Source: DAOTUB01 sp034437455 (GTDB lineage: Bacteria > Chloroflexota > Anaerolineae > B4-G1). Taken from it: 22,131 nucleotides of DNA. The translations under genes and the position numbers were made by a program. This document shows positions 7,945 through 15,363 of the stretch, one piece after another; position 1 is the first letter of the stretch, and each line of letters begins with the position of its first letter. The notes under the pieces were generated by a model. It saw only the letters and a list, made by a program, of their open reading frames with translations. It searched no databases and was not told where the DNA came from. Location of the stretch: contig DAOTUB010000102.1 in the NCBI GenBank assembly GCA_034437455.1, forward strand, positions 1 through 22,131, given 5' to 3'.

Positions 7945-7997
7945 CACACTCCTCGGCATCCTTTCCACCTCAATCCTGCACTTTCCGATCGAAACGC

Positions 7998-8747
7998 TCA
8001 CCGTAACACGACCTCCATGCCGTCGTGGGTGATCTCCACCCGGTTGACGTCTCGCGCCTCGGCCAGATCGCGGATCTTGGCTCCGAGCGTTCGCTCGTCC
8101 CCCTCGACGATCTCTGACCCCAGATGCGTAAAGACAGTCCAGTCCACGTCCAGCTTTTGGCACCACGTGAGCTGTGTCTGGATCGGGGCGTGACCGATGA
8201 TCACCTCGCCCGGCTTGCGCACCATCGAGCGCATGATGGACGCCCCGTCTCCGACGTAAAGGCGAACGCCCGAAAGGGCCGCCTCTCGATCCTCGATCCA
8301 CGCCACGTCCGGCACGTAGAAAATCTCGACCCGCCCGGCGCTGATGCGATAGCCCACAGCAGGCGCCCGCGTGGAATGAAGCACCGGGAACGCCTCGAAC
8401 GTGATTCCATGCTACCCCTCGTCCGCGCCAATTTCGACCGGACTGCGCCTGGGCATCCGCCTCCGCTCCTCATCCTCGATATCAAAGTTCTCCATCTTCT
8501 CCCACGAGACCGCGGTCGCATAGACGGGACAGGGCGCGCCCTCCTTCAGGCCAAAGGCGTGATCGGGATGGGCGTGCGTCACCACGATCTCATCCACGTC
8601 CCAGCCGTCGACCTCGCCCAGCCAATCCTCCCCACAGTCGACGACGACTTCCGTGTCGTAATAGGATACCTTCATCGAGCTGTGCATTCGGTGACGCCGG
8701 GTGCGGGCATCGATGTTTCCGCGCGTGCCCAAGAAGGTCAGCTTCAT
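7998..8747 (-). pseudogene. MBL-fold metallo-hydrolase interrupted by one in-frame TAG
   Basis: Both halves lie in one frame and form a complete metallo-beta-lactamase fold hydrolase of about 249 residues, resembling PhnP/RNase Z-like enzymes. The first half (MKLTFLGTRGNIDARTRRH) carries VVVDCGEDW and the metal motif HAHPDH. The second half carries FPVLHSTRAPAVGYRI (next metal His), YVGDGASI (metal Asp) and a late VFTHLGSE His. A single TAG at 8412-8414 divides them, between the HxHxDH motif and the next metal ligand. The conserved sequence runs on at once after the stop, so the lesion is a substitution, not a frameshift. A GGAGC site precedes the ATG, which overlaps the stop of the ATPase remnant as ATGA. 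It is either a recent pseudogene, a readthrough gene or a sequence error. Confidence 0.82.
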
Positions 8748-8962
8748 TTCGCTCCTTTCTTCAATAATCGCCGCAACACGCGGCGCTCCTCGGCGTCGAA
8801 CTGTTGCAATGCCTCGGTCTCTTCCTCTCCCTCCACAATCGCCTGTACCAGGCCAGAGCGCCGGAACTCGGCCAGATCCTCCTCAAACGGCGTGCCCACC
8901 TGGTGCTCGTCGGCGATCTTGCCGTCGCGCATCGTCAGGATGCGATCCGCCTGGCGCGCCTC
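8744..8962 (-). pseudogene. C-terminal remnant of an ABC transporter ATPase
   Basis: The 72 residues read EARQADRILTMRDGKIADEH onward. This is the segment that normally follows the H-loop histidine in MacB/LolD-type ATPases ('...THD-x-x-x-A-x-x-ADRI-x-x-M-RDG-x-I'). It ends in a family-typical charged tail (EEERRVLRRLLKKGAK). Walker A, Q-loop, signature, Walker B and the H-loop itself are all missing, about 170 residues. Upstream the frame runs straight into the end of the permease pseudogene. The fragment keeps its native stop, which overlaps the MBL hydrolase start by four bases, so the original gene order was permease, ATPase, hydrolase. It cannot hydrolyse ATP as it stands. The join may be a real deletion or an assembly fault at the palindrome. 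Confidence 0.85.
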
Positions 8963-8999
8963 GCGCCTCGACCGGCTTCAGGCGCGAGGCGCGCCAGGC
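8949..8999. repeat. Perfect 20-bp inverted repeat at the permease/ATPase junction
   Basis: The arms at 8949-8968 and 8980-8999 are exact reverse complements with an 11-base loop, and both arms contain GGCGCGCC. One arm is the natural permease code for AWRASRL. The other spans the junction, where GAGGCGC occurs twice in a row: once from the permease (VEA) and once from the ATPase (EAR). Confidence 0.9.
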
Positions 9000-11183
9000 C
9001 GGATAGACCCCGCCCACGGCTCCCAGCACCAGCGCGGTCGCCAGGGCCTGGGCGAACAATCCCAGGCTGAACGTGGCCTGTGCAAATCCCTCAAAAAAGG
9101 GCAGCGCGTTGATCAACTAGATCATCCCCACCCCGATGGCGACCCCCACCACGCCTCCCAGCAAGCTGAGGGAGATCGATTCGCGCAGAACCATCCACAC
9201 GACGCGCAGGCGGGGCCATCCCAACGCCCGTAGCACGCCGATCTCTTGTGTCCGCTCAAAGACGCTCATCACCATCGTGTTCGTCATCCCCGCGCCGCCC
9301 ACGAGAAGGGCGAGAAAGGCGATCGCCCAGGTCGCGTCCCGCATCATCTGGAGGTCGACCACGTCCTCGCTGAACTCGCTGGCCTGCGAGATCGAGACGT
9401 TGGGAAAGCGCCGCTCGATATTCTGGATGGCCGTCTCGGCATCGAGCGGGTCCTTCAACTAGATCCCCAGGAAGCTGACCTTGCGCGGCTGGCCGAACAG
9501 ATCCTGCGCGGTGCGCAGGCTGATCACGCCCCCGCCGTCCTCGAAGGGCACCCCGGTTTCGTAGATGCCGACGATGCGAAAGGTCGAATCGAAAACGCGC
9601 AGCGTCTCTCCCACTTGCCTGCCGAGACTGTCGGCGGCCACGCACCCGATGAGGATCTGGCGCGAGGTAGCCAGCCGCTCTCCCTCGACGATCTCGAAAT
9701 CCCGGATCATCTGACCCCGCGGACGGTATCCAAAGACCACAAAGTACGGCAGATCGCCGACCTGGGCGTAGCCGGTCAAAAAGCCCTCCGCGTGCCGCAC
9801 CTGGGGCAACCGTCCGATGCGGCGCACCTTCTCCTGGCCGATGGTGCTCAGGTCCATCGAAGCGCCGGCCTCTATGCCGACCAGGTGGACGCCGCCTCCC
9901 GCAAAGGCCTCCATCTGTTCGGTGATCCCCTCGCCCAGGCCGCCCAGGCTGACCATGGCCATGATAGCGATACCGATACCCACCAGGGTGAGCAGCGTGC
10001 GCGTGGGCTGGCGCAAGAGATTGCGCAGCGAAACCCATCCCACCTTGAGCCGCGCGGCCCGAGCGCTCGATCCTCCCTCGGAGCGCATCGCCTCGACCGG
10101 CGTCAAGCCCGAGGCTCGCCAGGCCGGGTAGACGCCTCCCACCAGGCCCAGCACGAGAGCGACTCCCACACCCCGCCCCAACAGCAGCGGAGAAAACTCG
10201 GCGGTCAGGAACCCACCGGCCAGGGGGAGCTGCCTCAATCCCAGGATCAACGCCACACCCAGCCCGGCGCCCAGCAGCCCGCCGATCCCGCACAGGGTCA
10301 CCGCCTCGCCCAGCACGATCCCCAGAACGCGCAGGCGCTCCCAACCCGTGGCCCGCAGGACGCCAAACTCGCGCGTCCGCTCAAAGACGCTCATCAACAG
10401 GGTGTTCATCACCCCGACCCCGCCGATGAAGATCGCCAGGAAAGAGACCGCCCACGTAAAACTGTTCACGTAATCGATCGTCTGTTGGTTCTCGGCGAAC
10501 TCGGAGGACAAGGTCGCCGTAAGCTCGTCGAAACGGCGCTCGATGCGCTGGCGGACCAACTCCGCGCCGTCCAAGTCGCGCAGCTTGAGCAGAAAGGCGT
10601 TCACCTGATGGGGATGCTTGGAGAGGATCTGCGCCTGCTGGAGCGGCACGACCGCCGCGCCGTCCTCGATGGGCTGCCCCGTCTCGTAGATACCCACGAC
10701 GCGATAGACGCTCTGATAGAGACGGATCGTGTCGCCGACCCCCTTTTCCAGGTCGTCGGCCGCAGCCCGCCCCAGGAGGAGAGGCGCGCCGCCCCGCCGC
10801 GACGCCTGACCGGAAAGGGCCTGTCCCTCCACGATCTTGAAATGATCGATGGCAAACCCCTGAGGATCGTAGCCAAAGACGATAAAATAGGGCGTACCCG
10901 GGGTGGAAGCGGCGGTATAGATCATGCCCGTCACGTCCTCGACGGACGGCACGCTCGCCAACGCTGGCCCCACCTTTTCGTCCACGGCGCTGAACACAAT
11001 ATCCACCGCCTCCTCCTGGGCCACCAGCATATCGGCCTTGCTGCCGCCGGCCAGGGAGCCATACGTCTCCAACAACCCCTCAGAAAGCGCGCTCAACGCG
11101 ACGATGGCCGCCACGACGATGGCGACGCCCACGACGGTTAACAGGGTGCGGGTTTTGTGATGCCACAGACTCTTCAGGATCAC
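8963..11183 (-). pseudogene. Two-module FtsX/MacB-type ABC permease with two in-frame TAG codons
   Basis: One frame of about 740 codons encodes two complete MacB_PCD-FtsX modules in tandem. Module 1 (about 1-385) starts MILKSLWHHKTRTLLTVVGVA and ends LVGGVYPAWRASGLTPVEAM. Module 2 (about 390-740) starts GWVSLRNLLRQPTRTLLTLVG and ends AVGGVYPAWRASRLKPVEA. Each has an N-terminal membrane segment, a periplasm-side/extracytoplasmic domain with FGYxPxG, and three C-terminal membrane segments beginning near MNTLLMSVFERTREFGVLRATGW. TAG at 9459-9461 (codon 575) and 9117-9119 (codon 689) fall inside module 2 without breaking its alignment to module 1. Its last residues run into the ATPase remnant. 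The GTG start has GGAG 6 bases upstream. If not read through, the product is module 1 plus half of module 2. It belongs with the two adaptors upstream in an ABC-type exporter. Confidence 0.88.
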
Positions 11184-11224
11184 GACAGACTCCGTCTCGT
11201 GAAATGTGACCGTCTATTCACGTC

Positions 11225-12397
11225 TCACTCCTCCACCTGGATATCCACGAACGCCGTCATCCCCCAGCGAAGCCGGGGGTCAAGCTGGGGCACCTCGACG
11301 AGGGTCCGATAATTGACGCCCCCCTGTCCCGGTTGAGCCATCGGATCGACGCGCACGACGCGCCCATCAAAGGTCCGTTCGGGCAGCGCGTCAAAGGTCA
11401 CGGTGACCGGTTGACCGGCCTCCAGCCGCGCCACGTCCAGCTCGCTCAGATCGGTGGTCTCTACCCGCAGCGTCTCCAGGTCGCCCAGGGTGACCAGGGC
11501 CTGGCCCGCCGTCACGCGCTCTCCCTGGCGCACCATCACCTCGCCGACGACGCCCGCAAAGGGCGCGCGCAGCTCGCAACGGTCCAAAGCCGCCCGCGCC
11601 GCGTCGAGCGCCGCCCGCGCCCGCTCCACGTCTGCCTGAGCCACGCGGACCTGTTCGTCCGTCGGCTGCGCCTTTAACAGCGCCAGGTGGGCCTGGGCGC
11701 GATCTCTTTCGGCCTCGGCGGCCTGCACCGCCCCGTCCGCCTCGCGCCTCCGGGCGCCGACACTTTGCCGCGCCTGGGCCAATCGCATCTCGGCGACCTC
11801 CACCCGTTGTTCCGCCGCGCGCATTTGAGCGCCAGCCGCGTCTCGCTGCCAATCCTCGACGTCCTTTCGATCCTCCATCGTATCGTGATGGATCTGGGCC
11901 TCTTTGCGCGCCTGCTCGGCCCCGGCCAACTCGGCCTCGGCCGAGACCACGTCGGCATCGAGATCGCCCGAGACCAGCCGGTCCCGCTCGGCGACGGCGC
12001 GCAAGAGCGCGGCCTCGGCTGCTTCCACCTGCGCCTCCGCCGCGGCGATCTCCTCCGGGCGCGGAGAGGCCTGGAGCAGCGCCAGTTGCGTCTCGGCGCT
12101 GGCCAACGCGGCCCGCGCCTCCTCCACCTTCAGTTCCGCCTCGGCGGTATCCAGACGCACCAACAGATCGTCGGCAGCCACCTGGTCTCCCTCCTCGATC
12201 GCTACCTCCGCGACCGGGCCTCCCCGCTGGATGCTGAGGGTCGCTCGCTGCGCGGGGGCCAGCTCGCCTGTGGCGGCGACCACCGTGTCCATGGCAACCT
12301 CCGCCTGGGGCGTCGCCGTCTCCTCGCCCGCGTCGGCGCAGCCGGCCAGGATCGAGATCGCCCAACCGAACACGACAATCCAGACTGCTCTCCGCAT
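11225..12397 (-). CDS. Lipoprotein membrane-fusion adaptor (HlyD/MacA family), paralog 1
   Basis: The 390-residue protein has a lipoprotein signal (VVFGWAISILAGC, lipobox Cys20). A first half-lipoyl/barrel strand set follows (ATGELAPAQRATLSIQRGGPVAEVAIEEGDQVAADDLLVRLD), then a long alanine/glutamate-rich alpha-hairpin at about residues 85-265, the returning lipoyl half (CELRAPFAGVVGEVMVRQGERVTAGQALVTLGD) and a beta-barrel ending GGVNYRTLVEVPQLDPRLRWGMTAFVDIQVEE. It would link an ABC permease to the exported substrate. Its ATG follows the stop of the other adaptor by two bases, with AGGAGG inside that gene's last codons, so the two are translationally coupled. It ends 41 bases before the permease. 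It is intact, unlike the permease and ATPase it should serve. Confidence 0.92.
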   Translation of the reverse strand: MRRAVWIVVFGWAISILAGCADAGEETATPQAEVAMDTVVAATGELAPAQRATLSIQRGGPVAEVAIEEGDQVAADDLLVRLDTAEAELKVEEARAALASAETQLALLQASPRPEEIAAAEAQVEAAEAALLRAVAERDRLVSGDLDADVVSAEAELAGAEQARKEAQIHHDTMEDRKDVEDWQRDAAGAQMRAAEQRVEVAEMRLAQARQSVGARRREADGAVQAAEAERDRAQAHLALLKAQPTDEQVRVAQADVERARAALDAARAALDRCELRAPFAGVVGEVMVRQGERVTAGQALVTLGDLETLRVETTDLSELDVARLEAGQPVTVTFDALPERTFDGRVVRVDPMAQPGQGGVNYRTLVEVPQLDPRLRWGMTAFVDIQVEE

Positions 12398-12399
12398 AC

Positions 12400-13620
12400 C
12401 TACTCCTCCTGCTGTATCTCAATGTCCACGAACGCCGTCATGCCCCAGCGCAGTTGCGGGTGGATCTCGTCCAGTTCGATGATGGTGGTATAGGCGACCC
12501 CACCGGCCTCGGAATCGGCCTTGGGCGCTATGCGCGTCACGCGGCCAGAGAAAACGGCGTCCGGCAGAGCGTCAAAGGTGATGGTCACCCCCTGTCCAAT
12601 CTGAACCAGCGCCACGTCGAGTTCTCCCAGATCCGTGGTTTCGACCCGCAGCGTGTCGAGATCGCCGATCTCGACGATGGGCTGCCCCGGCGCGGCCAGT
12701 TCCCCCTCGCTCACGTTCACCCGTCCGATGGTGCCCGTGATGGGCACGCGCACCTGGGTGCGCGTTAACGTCAATCGCGCCGATTCCAGCGCCACACGGG
12801 CCGCGTCCACCTCCGTCTCTCGGACGGCGATCTCTTCCTCGGTAGCGCCGGACTCGACCACGTTCAACCGGGCCTGGGCCGCGTCCCGCCGGGCGGCGGT
12901 CTCTATCACGCTCGCCTCTGCCCCCTGCAACCGCTCGTCCGAACCCCGGTTCAGGGCCGTCAAACGAGCGTGAGCCGCGTCCAGTTGCTCGTCCGCCGCC
13001 TGCAACGCGTAACGGGCGCGCTCCTCCGGGGGGCCTAACAGCGGGCATATCTTTCTTTCGCTGCCATCCGGCAGAGTAATTTTACGGCACTCCATCGTAT
13101 CTTTGTGCTCGTGATACGCGGCGAACCGATCGATCTCGGCCTCCCTCACCCGCACCCGGGCCGTCGCGATCTCGGTCTCGACAGCCCCCGCCTGGAGCTG
13201 ATCCAGCCGCGCAGCGGCCTGCGATAGCGCAGCCTCGGCTGCATCCAGTTCCGCCTCGGCCTCCGAGCGCCTGGCCTGGAGCGGCTCGGCCTGAATCTGG
13301 CCCAGTCTTTCCTGAGCGCCATCCAACGCCGCCTCGGCCCGGCGCACGGCTAACTGCGCGTCGGTCGGGTCGAGTTGAACCAGCAGGTCGCCCGCCGCCA
13401 CGACGTCTCCAGGCTCTACCTCTACCGCCGCCACGGCCCCCGATCTCTGGGGGCTGACGGTGGCTCTCCTGGCCGGCAGCACCTCGCCGGTGATGGCGAT
13501 CAGAGAGGCAAACTCCAGCGCAGGTGTGGGCGTGGGCGTCGACTGCTCGCCCGCGCTGCAGCCCACAAGCAGCGCCGACAGCATCGCCAATCCTGCGATG
13601 AGGATCTTGTATCTTTTCAT
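12400..13620 (-). CDS. Lipoprotein membrane-fusion adaptor (HlyD/MacA family), paralog 2
   Basis: The 406-residue protein has a lipoprotein signal (MKRYKILIAGLAMLSALLVGC, Cys21) and a TPTPTPA linker. The same adaptor layout as its downstream neighbour follows: ITGEVLPARRATVSPQRSGAVAAVEVEPGDVVAAGDLLVQLDP, an alpha-hairpin of about 90-285, VPITGTIGRVNVSEGELAAPGQPIVEIGD and a barrel ending RWGMTAFVDIEIQQEE. LDTLRVETTDLGELDVA is nearly the same as in the paralog, so they arose by duplication. The hairpin tip holds an extra loop with C178 and C192 that the paralog lacks. The ATG at 13620 is preferred over one 12 bases upstream, because GGGAG lies 5 bases before it. It is the first gene of the exporter operon, with 134 bases of upstream DNA carrying repeat copy B. 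It ends at TAG. Confidence 0.92.
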   Translation of the reverse strand: MKRYKILIAGLAMLSALLVGCSAGEQSTPTPTPALEFASLIAITGEVLPARRATVSPQRSGAVAAVEVEPGDVVAAGDLLVQLDPTDAQLAVRRAEAALDGAQERLGQIQAEPLQARRSEAEAELDAAEAALSQAAARLDQLQAGAVETEIATARVRVREAEIDRFAAYHEHKDTMECRKITLPDGSERKICPLLGPPEERARYALQAADEQLDAAHARLTALNRGSDERLQGAEASVIETAARRDAAQARLNVVESGATEEEIAVRETEVDAARVALESARLTLTRTQVRVPITGTIGRVNVSEGELAAPGQPIVEIGDLDTLRVETTDLGELDVALVQIGQGVTITFDALPDAVFSGRVTRIAPKADSEAGGVAYTTIIELDEIHPQLRWGMTAFVDIEIQQEE

Positions 13621-13698
13621 ACTCTCTCCCATTGTTTGCTCGCTCTCACCTTACCATACTCAAGCATACCAAAAACGCCCGCCTCCAACCTACGAAGT

Positions 13699-13748
13699 GG
13701 GTTAGAATTCTTGCTGTATTGGGTTTGGAACGTTGGAATTGGGTTGGT
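13699..13748 (+). repeat. GTTGGAATT-family intergenic element, copy B
   Basis: The order is GGGTTAGAATTC, GTATTGGGTTTGG, CGTTGGAATTGGGTTGG, closely matching copy A at 6515-6566. It lies between the end of the Fpg gene and the start of the exporter operon, upstream of the first adaptor, in the same orientation as the other copies. Confidence 0.6.
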
Positions 13749-13754
13749 CGGCCC

Positions 13755-14549
13755 CTAGCCCGATTGGGTTTGCCGGTTGGGGCAGAAATAGGCGCTGCGC
13801 CCCGAGACCTTGACCCGCTCGACCGGCTCGCCGCACAGGGGGCACCTTCCATCGGGATGGCGATGGGGGATCAAATAATCGGCGGGGAATCGGTCTGGCT
13901 TGGCCTGGCAATCGATGGCCGTGCGCAGCACCTCTCCTATCTCGTCGTACACCTGTTCCAAAACATTCTCCTCCAACTGGTTGACCTTGGTTCGAGAATG
14001 GACGCCGGCCTGAAATAGGATCTCGTCGGAATAGACGTTGCCGATGCCGGCGATGGTCTGCTGGTCCATCAGGAGCGATTTCGCCATCGCCCGCCGGCCC
14101 GCCACGATCTCCTCAAACGTATCCCGGCCCAGGTCGTTCAGCGCATCTGGACCCAGGTCCTTTTGCTCCACGAATTCGTCCACGCCCTCGATCAGGGCCA
14201 GCTCGCCCAGCTTGCGCTGAGAGACGTAGGCCAGGTGGTACCCGTTGGCAAAGGTGAGCAACAGTCGGTCGTACTGGGGATCGTCCTCGATGTGCTTGAA
14301 ATAGGCCAGGTCGCCCGTCATGCCAAAGTGCAACAACAGCCAGTCGCCATCGTCCAGCCCGGCAAAGAGATTCTTGCCGTGGCGGCGGGTCGATTCAAAG
14401 CGCCGTCCCTCCAATCCTCGCCGCAGGTGTCGGATGGAGGTGTTTTCGAGCAACTGACGGGTGCGCACATCCACCTCCTCGATCTCTTGATGGAGCGACG
14501 TGGCATCCAGGTATCGCTTGAAAACCTCGACGTCGGGCAGTTCGGGCAT
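13755..14549 (-). CDS. mutM: Fpg/MutM-family DNA glycosylase/AP lyase
   Basis: It would excise oxidised purines such as 8-oxoguanine or formamidopyrimidines and cleave the resulting abasic site. The 264-residue protein starts MPELPDVEVFKRYL, giving the catalytic N-terminal proline after Met removal and the following glutamate. It has the conserved lysine in RRHGKNLFAGL, the HFGMTG strand and the helix-two-turn-helix QQTIAGIGNVYSDEILFQAGVHS. The C-terminal zinc finger has C236, C239 and C256, but the position of the fourth cysteine is R259 (CPNRQ instead of CPxCQ). PELPDVE and the divergent finger suggest an Fpg-like branch rather than classical MutM, so the substrate is less certain. AGGAGGGG precedes the ATG. 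It lies 16 bases after the ArfB gene, and it ends at TAG. Confidence 0.88.
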   Translation of the reverse strand: MPELPDVEVFKRYLDATSLHQEIEEVDVRTRQLLENTSIRHLRRGLEGRRFESTRRHGKNLFAGLDDGDWLLLHFGMTGDLAYFKHIEDDPQYDRLLLTFANGYHLAYVSQRKLGELALIEGVDEFVEQKDLGPDALNDLGRDTFEEIVAGRRAMAKSLLMDQQTIAGIGNVYSDEILFQAGVHSRTKVNQLEENVLEQVYDEIGEVLRTAIDCQAKPDRFPADYLIPHRHPDGRCPLCGEPVERVKVSGRSAYFCPNRQTQSG

Positions 14550-14565
14550 ACGGCATCCCCTCCTG

Positions 14566-14985
14566 TTACCATTCCTGGGGCGGCTTGCGCCGCCGCTTTT
14601 TCTCGCTGCGGCGGCGCTTTTCCTCCAGACGGCGCTTCCTCGAGGCGCGGGAGGGCCTGGTCTTGCGTCGCTGCTTGGGCTTTTTGGCCGCCTGGCGGAT
14701 CAGGTCCACCAGCCGCTTCCGCGCGTCGCGCCGATTCCGGCGCTGAGAGCGAAAACGTTGCGCGGTGATGATGAGCACTCCTTCGTCCGTCACCTGGTTG
14801 CCCGCCAGCGCGATCAACCGCTCTCGCACGTCGTCGGGCAGCGAGGGGGAATGGGCCGCATCGAAGCGAAGTTGCACCGCTGTGGCCGCCTTGTTCACGT
14901 GCTGTCCGCCCGGCCCCGAAGCGTGAAAGAAGCGTTCCTCCAGCTCGTTCTCATCAATGGCGATGCGCCGCGTGATTCTGATCAC
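14566..14985 (-). CDS. arfB: ArfB-type peptidyl-tRNA hydrolase (alternative ribosome rescue)
   Basis: The 139-residue protein has the release-factor GGQ motif in FFHASGPGGQHVNKAATAVQLRFD at about residues 20-43, followed by the small RF-like domain and a very basic C-terminal tail from about residue 95 (KKPKQRRKTRPSRASRKRRLEEKRRR) that enters the mRNA channel. ArfB (YaeJ) rescues ribosomes stalled at the 3' end of broken mRNA by hydrolysing peptidyl-tRNA. It lacks the stop-codon-reading domains of RF1/RF2. The start is GTG at 14985, with AAGGAG 10 bases upstream. That site lies at the edge of the dispersed repeat that fills the upstream gap, so the repeat may supply the translation signal. 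Fpg follows after 16 bases. It stops at TAA. Confidence 0.92.
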   Translation of the reverse strand: MIRITRRIAIDENELEERFFHASGPGGQHVNKAATAVQLRFDAAHSPSLPDDVRERLIALAGNQVTDEGVLIITAQRFRSQRRNRRDARKRLVDLIRQAAKKPKQRRKTRPSRASRKRRLEEKRRRSEKKRRRKPPQEW

Positions 14986-14997
14986 TTTTCTTCATCT

Positions 14998-15092
14998 CCT
15001 TCGAAAATCACTCTGTAGGTCGGCAGGCAACCGGAGGTTGCACGTTATCCGACTCTGGCGGTTAGCAAAACCGCCCTACATTTTCGTCCTTC
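14998..15092 (-). repeat. Dispersed intergenic repeat, unit 1
   Basis: The unit reads TCCTTCGAAAATCACTCTG, then GCAGGCAACCGGAGGTTGC, and ends CGCCCTACATTTTCGTCCTTC. It is nearly identical to unit 3 at 15222-15363 over the first 60 bases, but lacks the TGGGTGAAC/ATG edge. Inside is a small hairpin, GCAACC-GGAGGTTGC, and GGCGGTT-AGCA-AAACCGCC. Confidence 0.75.
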
Positions 15093-15135
15093 GTGGCGTC
15101 CCGTAGGGGCGTGAACTTCTCCTCCGTAAATAGAT

Positions 15136-15220
15136 CTGTAGCCGCGGATTCCATTCCGCGCCGCGCTATGGAAAGCGCGACTACAATTTCGTCCTTCTGG
15201 GTGAACGGAATTCATGGTGA
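15136..15220 (-). repeat. Dispersed intergenic repeat, unit 2 (palindromic variant)
   Basis: On the plus strand it has CTGTAGCCGCGGATTCCATT, then CGCGCCGCGCTATGGAAAGCG and CGACTACA, an imperfect palindrome with TGTAG/CTACA ends. It continues with ATTTCGTCCTTCTGGGTGAAC and ends TTCATGGTGACTCC. The right edge is shared with units 3 and 4, while the palindromic core differs. Confidence 0.75.
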
Positions 15221-15221
15221 C

Positions 15222-15363
15222 TCCTTCGAAAATCACTCTGTAGGTCAGCAGGCAACCGGAGGTTGCACGTTATCCGACCCAGGCGATTAGTCCGATTGTG
15301 CCAATCCGCAATCGCCCTACATTTTTGTCCTTCTGGGTGAACCTGGTTCATGATGACTCGCCA
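15222..15363 (-). repeat. Dispersed intergenic repeat, unit 3
   Basis: It starts like unit 1 (TCCTTCGAAAATCACTCTG and the CAGGCAACCGGAGGTTGC block) and ends like units 2 and 4 (CTACATTTTTGTCCTTCTGG, then GTGAACCTGGTTCATGATGAC). It lies immediately downstream of the ligA stop codon. Confidence 0.75.

Noticed and set aside
6616..8193. Long plus-strand open frame (525 codons) opposite the DNRLRE and MBL genes
   Set aside because: Antisense shadow with no domain, against clear signal peptide and domains on the minus strand.
9246..11141. Long plus-strand open frame (631 codons) opposite the permease
   Set aside because: It is the antisense shadow of a GC-rich gene. It is rich in His, Gln, Arg and Pro, and shows no domain.
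7998..11183. Genome-wide reassignment of TAG to an amino acid
   Set aside because: At least seven intact genes here (GT4, lipoprotein, DNRLRE protein, adaptor 2, Fpg, PolX, UDG) end at TAG at the expected family length, so TAG works as a normal stop. Only local readthrough, decay or error remains.
15045..15236. A 63-residue minus-strand protein starting within the repeats
   Set aside because: It is wholly made of repeat units 1 and 2, so it is not a gene.
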